Below are positions 59,076 to 64,000 of a stretch of 64,000 nucleotides of DNA, piece after piece. The stretch's first letter is position 1; each line of letters begins with the position of its first letter. Source of the DNA: Phlegmacium glaucopus. Taxonomy: Eukaryota; Basidiomycota; Agaricomycetes; Agaricales; Cortinariaceae. Made by a program: the position numbers and the translations under genes. The stretch lies in NCBI GenBank assembly GCA_015039465.1, contig MU130237.1:186001-250000 (forward strand). Reading direction: 5' to 3'. Under the pieces are notes generated by a model that did not search any database, was not told the DNA's origin, and saw nothing but the letters and a program-made list of their open reading frames with translations.

Positions 59076-61391
59076 ATGTTCGATCCCCTAAACTCCACAA
59101 GCTCGGTATTTGGAGGCACAGATTCCCAAGATACGCCTCCATGGCCTACGACACCTCATCCGCCTGGTTCCCCCGTTCCCAACTTGCGTCGCGCACTAAC
59201 GCCTGTACCTCCAACTCCTGACAAGGGTCCTTCTCCGGGGCTCTATGGTAAAGAACCGCAAATTTATGGGCAGCCCGAGGCTGGTCTCATTTCACCTCGG
59301 GATACTGTCGGGACCAACGGAGTCAATTACGAAAAGCCAGAACCGTATCTTCGAGTTCGAATCAATGGACTTGACAGGAATAGACGAGATATCCTTGTCA
59401 AACTTGACGCACAGGTCTGTACCATCTAAATTTTATTTTAGTTGTCTGTTGATCCAACAACTCCCTTTGATTGATTTGGCCAGACCAATCTCTCCAACTT
59501 CTCTGGTACAACTTACCGAAATGTATCACGCTCGTATCTTGAATTCCAACAATTCTACGAGTCGATCGTGCATAGCAACCCTCAGACTATTGTGCCTGCT
59601 TTACCTCTGGCTCAAACCTCTGCGCCTACCGACGAGGAAGATGATCGGTTGGTGAAGATAATGCTACAGCGGTGGATAACGAGAGTTTGTGAAGACCCCA
59701 TTCTACTTCACGATGAGGACGTCCGTGCTTTTATTGAGAGCGACTTTGGTTATCAGCCCACTCCACGGCCCAGGCGTAAGACTTCTTCCGGATTTGGTAT
59801 TATGAGGCGTGGCGTTCCAGATGAAGACGAGGAACTTCAGAGAGCTCGGTTTGAGTTGACCAAGCTTGAAGGCCAATTCTTTGAAACCGCCAAAGCAGTG
59901 GATAAACTTGCTCTGTCTCGGAAAGGTCAGTACCCTAGTCCGACCCGAACTGAATTTAACTTAATCCAATTCCTCCATTGTACTACAACAGCTTTGGCAA
60001 CTGCTCACGCAGAAATGGGAAATAAACTAGTCAACGTGGCAACAACCGAAGCGCACCCACCATTAGGAAATGCTTTGCGGAAGCTTGGAAGAACCTGGCA
60101 TAGTGTAGCTGACCTCGACCAGGCCCAAGCCATTAGTGAATGTGTCATTCTTGGTGATTCACTTGGATATCAAGGCATGAACGCGCGGTCGGCCAAGGAA
60201 ACTTTGCAAATGCGAACAGGGGTTCTTGAAGAATATCAAAGCGCTGTGAAAACGACCATTTCTAAACGACGTCAAATCGAGCGTCTGAAAGCAAGCTCTA
60301 ATATACGTCCTGATCGTGTCGATGAAGCTATAGAAGAAATGGAAGAGGTTCGTAGTATTTGTCTATCATCGTAGAAGATGAATTTCTCATACAACGCCAT
60401 TTTTTAGGCCAATCGATATGAACAGACACTTGCCAAACGTGCGGAGGGTATTTCTCAGAACCTACATCAAGCGCTCCAAACACATAACCGATACGCCAAT
60501 GATGATATCACAACTGCTCTCATCGAACATGCTCGTTCTTCCATTATGTATGAAAGGCAGCTACTGCGTGAGTTGGAGGCCCTCCGAGCCGATGTTAACA
60601 ATGCTGCTAAAAAAGTCGTGCCTGCCGCCAACGGCGTTCCAAAACCTTCTATTATACCTCCTCTGGAAGATTTCTCTGCTCGAAATCATATGGAATCAGC
60701 CCCTTCGGCCCCCTTAGCAAATGGATTTCAAAAAGCGCCCCAAATGCAGCCTCCTCACACCGCTGGTCTTGTTGCTAACAGTGGAGGTCCGCAAGGCTTC
60801 ACTCCGCACAAATTCCCCAACCAACCACAAGTACCGCAAATACCACAAAGTTCACTGCCTTCTCCATTCCCACAGACCCCAGTTGATAGGCAAGAACCTT
60901 TGTCTGCAGCCTCTGTTCAATCCTTCTCGTCAGCCTTCTCTCCTCCATCGCAGCATATCCCTAAACATCCTTTACCCCCTCAATCTCCTGGTGCTGGACC
61001 TTCTAGCCCTGCCATCGTCCCCGTAAGGCAGACTGTTTCTAGACCGGTAGTGAATGAAGCTCCGCTTGGTGGCCGCTTTGTAGATGGAACCAAGTCGATG
61101 TTTGTACCGAAGAGTACGTCAAGTCCGCGTCCTTCGCCGCTTTCATTTTCGTCATCGACATCAAATATTTCTGGTCCCAATGTGCCATTTGATCCTCTTC
61201 GTAATGATTCGTATGGAACCGTATCGTCTGCGTCGCATAATGGACCAAACCAACAAGGTTCGCAAACGCAAGAAACGGATCCTTTGGGTTCTATTAGACC
61301 TCATCAAATGACGAGTTCTGTTCGTGTACAGCCTACTAGACCAAGGTTGGATGCACGAGAGGCGGCCAGCAAGCTAGCAAATATGTTTTAA
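59076..61391 (+). CDS. VPS17: Retromer sorting nexin VPS17 (PX-BAR)
   Basis: PX-BAR sorting nexin pairing with Vps5 in the retromer coat for endosome-to-Golgi retrieval. It starts MFDPLNSTSSVFGGTDSQDT with a Pro-rich leader. The PX domain (about 95-225) reads EPYLRVRINGLDRNRRDILV, TNLSNFSGTTYRNVSRSYLE, FQQFYESIVHSNPQTIVPAL, and RLVKIMLQRWITRVCEDPIL, with a degenerate lipid-binding pocket as is usual for Vps17. The BAR region follows: QRARFELTKLEGQFFETAKA, ALATAHAEMGNKLVNVATTE, LGRTWHSVADLDQAQA, VLEEYQSAVKTTISKRRQIE, then after an intron ANRYEQTLAKRAEGISQNLH and RQLLRELEALRADVNNAAKK. The last ~270 residues are a Pro/Ser/Gln-rich disordered tail ending ARE-AASKLANMF, longer than in yeast. Few introns. 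Stop is 80 bp before the PEX14 start. Confidence 0.92.
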
Positions 61392-61471
61392 CAGGATGGA
61401 TAGCATGTTATATTTATTGCAGGTCTTTAGTATCATGTATTGCAATTATGTAATTGTTCACATCTTTGACC

Positions 61472-62832
61472 ATGTCTGAAGCAGCCACAAAGCCTGCTAA
61501 CGCCAAGTCAGAGGACAGATCAGACTTGCTAGCCAAGGGGCGTTCGTTTCTGTCCTCCCCCCAAGTACAACACCAAGACATCAATGCTAAACGAGCCTTC
61601 TTGATAGAAAAGGGTTTGAACGATGCCGAAATTGAGGAACTACTTCGAGCCATCGTATGTGTTTATATTCCATCGCACTTTTACTATTACATATATCAAT
61701 TAGCCTGCACAATTGCCATCTATCCCCCCGAGAACCTATCCCCAGCTACCCCCTTCAAACTTGCCTGCCCTCCTTCTTGGTCTAGTGCGCTTGTTCTCGT
61801 GGTTAGCTGGTGGTTCTGCCGTGGTCCTCCTTTTGTATCATGTCGGTCGTCTTCAATAGTCAACTATTATTACAGCTTAGCCCGTCCTTTTAGCGCTTAT
61901 TGTTGCCTTGGATAGCTCAAACATCTTTGGCCCGTCATTCTTTGAGATCTCATCACCTCTCCCTTCTGAGGCGGCTCACTACTTCCCTTGCAGCATTAAA
62001 AGAATCCCAAGCAGAGTCATTGTCGGTTCTTCCTCGTTCCAGCCCCTTGAAAGAGCTTCCTCGCTATGCCCAATGCAAGTCAGTATCCGATGCAGTTGCT
62101 ATCACTGGAGAAAAAGATTCCTCTTTTTCGACAATCCCTCCTCTTACTCTTTTGCGTTGCGGCATTGCAGATTACGGGAAAGGAAAAGATGACCAAAATG
62201 CGAAACCCTCTACGGAGGATCTATTCCGTTACCTTGAAAGTCAGATTCCATGGTTGGTTAGTGAAGACGGGTTACATTATGAGGTGTGTGTGTGCATTTT
62301 GAACTGAAGGATATCATCTCACACAGAGTCAAATATAGCAAAAGCTGTGGGACACTCTTTCGACATGTCCATTATTCAACCATGATTTTTCACCCACCTC
62401 GACCGATTTACATAACAGCGCGGATGCCGATTTGCCTACATATTGGGAGTACATACCATCCACGCATGAAAGCCCTCCTCCTTTGACAAAGTCATTGGAC
62501 GCATTATTATATGAGCTGCCCAAGGATATAAAGACACGAAAGAGTTTTTTCCAGCGTACTCTACACTTCCTTTCAGCTTTCACCGGAGAAATCAGTGCAC
62601 AGGTGTACCTGCCCTACCGACCACCAACAGCAATAGGGACAGGCCTTTCTAGTTCTTCAGAGAAATCCTCTATTGAAGATGAGATGCGACGGGAAATCAG
62701 AGCATTGAAAGGACTCGCATTGAATAGGTAATAATACTTTCTTACCTTTGTCCTTACCAGTTTGTCTGAATATTTATTTGCAGACGATCCTTCATGCCCT
62801 CAATTCCAAGGTCCACAGGTAACCTCGTATAG
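61472..62832 (+). CDS. PEX14: Peroxin-14 (peroxisomal import docking protein)
   Basis: Peroxisomal membrane docking subunit that binds cargo-loaded Pex5. The N-terminal Pex14 domain reads DRSDLLAKGRSFLSSPQVQH, QDINAKRAFLIEKGLNDAEI, EELLRAI, joined to PAQLPSIPPRTYPQLPPSN, then the membrane segment LPALLLGLVRLFSWLAGGSA, VVLLLYH. Next come RLLLPWIAQTSLARHSLRSH and LSLLRRLTTSLAALKESQAE, a likely coiled coil. The C-terminal part (QKLWDTLSTCPLFNHDFSP, STHESPPPLTKSLDALLYEL, RREIRALKGLALNRRSFMPS, IPRSTGNLV) is basidiomycete-like and less conserved. Introns were placed at about 61654-61695, 61849-61890, 62284-62338 and 62731-62782, all in phase. Complete. The tRNA-His gene begins 75 bp after the stop. 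Confidence 0.88.
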
Positions 62833-62906
62833 TCTGTTGTAGACATTTGTAAGAGTATTCCGACTTTTACGTAGTCTTAGATACCGAATGCGACTAGTCT
62901 TGCAAC

Positions 62907-62990
62907 GTTGGTATCGATTAGGGGTTAAATCACTTCGTTGTGGTTGTTGACACTTCCGAAGAGCCGCTGGTTCGATTCCAGCTACCGACA
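62907..62990 (+). tRNA. tRNA-His (anticodon GTG) with a 12-nt intron
   Basis: The cloverleaf closes by hand: acceptor GTTGGTA (62907-62913) pairs with TACCGAC (62983-62989), discriminator A at 62990. D stem GATT/AATC (62916-62919, 62928-62931) encloses a loop with GGGG. Anticodon stem CTTCG/CGAAG (62933-62937, 62957-62961); loop TT-GTG-G...C with anticodon GTG at 62940-62942. T arm GCTGG-TTCGATT-CCAGC (62966-62982). The 12-nt intron TTGTTGACACTT (62944-62955) sits after position 37, the canonical eukaryotic site, and its CAC can pair with the anticodon GTG as expected for pre-tRNA. Discriminator A and anticodon fit tRNA-His, which normally receives an extra 5' G after transcription. Confidence 0.92.
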
Positions 62991-63012
62991 TAAGGAAGAA
63001 CTTCACAGTATC

Positions 63013-63017
63013 TTTTT
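63013..63017 (+). terminator. Probable RNA polymerase III terminator (T5)
   Basis: A run of five T residues on the coding strand 23 nt after the tRNA discriminator base, followed by a second T-rich run. It would end the pre-tRNA with a short trailer, about 27 bp before the first tRNase Z ATG. Confidence 0.6.
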
Positions 63018-63043
63018 ATTTTACTTCATATTATTTTGCTTCA

Positions 63044-64000
63044 ATGAACCGAATCATAATGTCGAACACAACACAGAGGTCCTTGATCAGCTCCATGAAC
63101 ATCACGTTTCTTGGCACAGCGTCTGCTCAGCCATCTTCAACCAGAAATCATTCTGCTCTCAGTCTACGTCTCGGGAAAGATGTATGGCTATTCGATTGCG
63201 GGGAAGCAACCCAACATCAGTTGCAAAAAAGCAACGTCAAGATGGGTAGAATTGAGAAAATCTTCATAACCCACACACACGGTTAATGAACATCTCACTC
63301 GTTCCTCAGTCAACATTTTAGAGCTGACTACGAAGGGTGATCTTGCAGGAGATCATATCTTTGGTCTTCTACCATTGATGGCTAGCCTGCTGAATGGCGC
63401 TGGTGGTACAGCGGATGGGATTGAAGATCCAAGATTACAAGTCGAGCTTGACAAACCAGTCTGCGTCTTCTCACTGTGATGATGTTGCACCATTTACATG
63501 TTCACAAAACACAGGTTCTCGAAATTTATGGTCCTTTAGGTACACGCGCCTACATTCGCAACGGCCTCACTTATACCCACACACTGTTGGGCGGAATGTA
63601 TGTTGTCCATGAATTACGATCGCCTTCAGATCCTCAAACCGGGGATTTTACATCGCTATCTCCTCATGCCTCAGAGTCACCTCATGGCCGTAATATTCCA
63701 CAGGTAGTGGGCTCATGGATTGATATCTTCAAAGACGACGTCGTATCGGTATCTGCTGCCCCCATTTTCCACTCTGTGCAATGTATCGGATATGTGGTTA
63801 CCGAAGCACCTGTTCCAGGCAAAATCGATCCTTCGAAATATATCCCAGAGCTCAAGCGTACGAAAACCCCAATGACGGTGATGCGACAACTGCAACAGGG
63901 GGAAAGGGTTGAGCTTGCTGATGGCACAGTTCTCCAAGGGCCTCCAAGGAGAAAAGGACGCAAGGTTGTGATTTTGGGGGATACCTATGACCCTTCCCCA
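63044..64000 (+). CDS. tRNase Z, short ELAC1 type (truncated by window end)
   Basis: Zinc-dependent endonuclease that removes 3' trailers from pre-tRNA. Metallo-beta-lactamase core: MNITFLGTASAQPSSTRNHS, VWLFDCGEATQHQLQKSNVK, GRIEKIFITHTHG joined across an intron (about 63281-63349) to DHIFGLLPLMASLL, giving the HxHxDH metal motif; VLEIYGPLGTRAYIRNGLTY after the next intron (about 63457-63512). Further on, YVVHELRSPSDP, APIFHSVQCIGYVVTEAPVP, GKIDPSKYIPELK and GRKVVILGDTYDP follow, in the order of the short-form ELAC1 enzyme. The direct start with MNITFLGT fits ELAC1 and not the long form. Three in-frame ATGs (63044, 63059, 63095) precede the core; the first would add a 17-residue leader. The tRNA-His gene ends 53 bp upstream of the first ATG. 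Confidence 0.9.

Overview
The window is nuclear DNA of a filamentous basidiomycete, most likely an Agaricomycete. Genes are dense (intergenic gaps of 50-200 bp are common) and almost every gene is cut by many 45-65 bp GT-AG introns. Several families are typical of mushrooms: a DUF6534-like membrane protein, a basidiomycete HNH protein, an MATH/BTB protein and membrane-anchored GH17. I cannot name a species. No CRISPR, rRNA or organelle sequence was seen. Gene models below were spliced by eye, by matching reading phase across GT-AG introns and recalling conserved family motifs.

Left third (1-24.8 kb), mostly conserved housekeeping genes: an unresolved left edge; FAL1/eIF4A3 (-) head to head with SF3A3/PRP9 (+); a synaptojanin-type SAC1 + 5-phosphatase (-); SVP26/TEX261 (-); DID2/CHMP1 (+); a Ser-rich unknown (-); a serine/homoserine O-acyltransferase (+); VPS60/CHMP5 (+); an aldehyde dehydrogenase (-); a decayed LRR/F-box-like gene (-); and RCC1 (+). 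Membrane traffic is strongly represented (INP5x, SVP26, DID2, VPS60, and VPS17 and PEX14 further right).

Middle (24.8-50.5 kb), the dynamic part: two tandem copies of a 2-oxoglutarate/Fe(II) dioxygenase gene, one carrying a ~1.18 kb insertion with a short target duplication just behind its stop codon; a membrane protein with an internally repeated Cys/Trp ectodomain; a MATH/BTB protein; a multi-pass protein fused to a spermidine-synthase-like methyltransferase domain; and three M28 (glutamate carboxypeptidase II-like) peptidase genes. Two of the peptidase genes are recent ~3.4 kb direct copies (the second carries a frameshift). The third is an older divergent paralogue facing the second copy. 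An HNH nuclease gene sits between the two recent copies.

Right part (50.5-64 kb): a DUF6534-like membrane protein, a coiled-coil/poly-Q protein with a C-terminal Cys/His cluster, a small single-pass membrane protein, RIB1 (GTP cyclohydrolase II), a membrane-anchored GH17 glucanase, VPS17 (retromer sorting nexin), PEX14, an intron-containing tRNA-His(GTG), and the 5' part of a short-form tRNase Z gene running off the window. The tRNA gene lies in the same orientation about 53 bp before the tRNase Z start codon, so the enzyme that matures tRNA 3' ends has its own substrate in its promoter or 5' leader. This is the most intriguing arrangement in the window.
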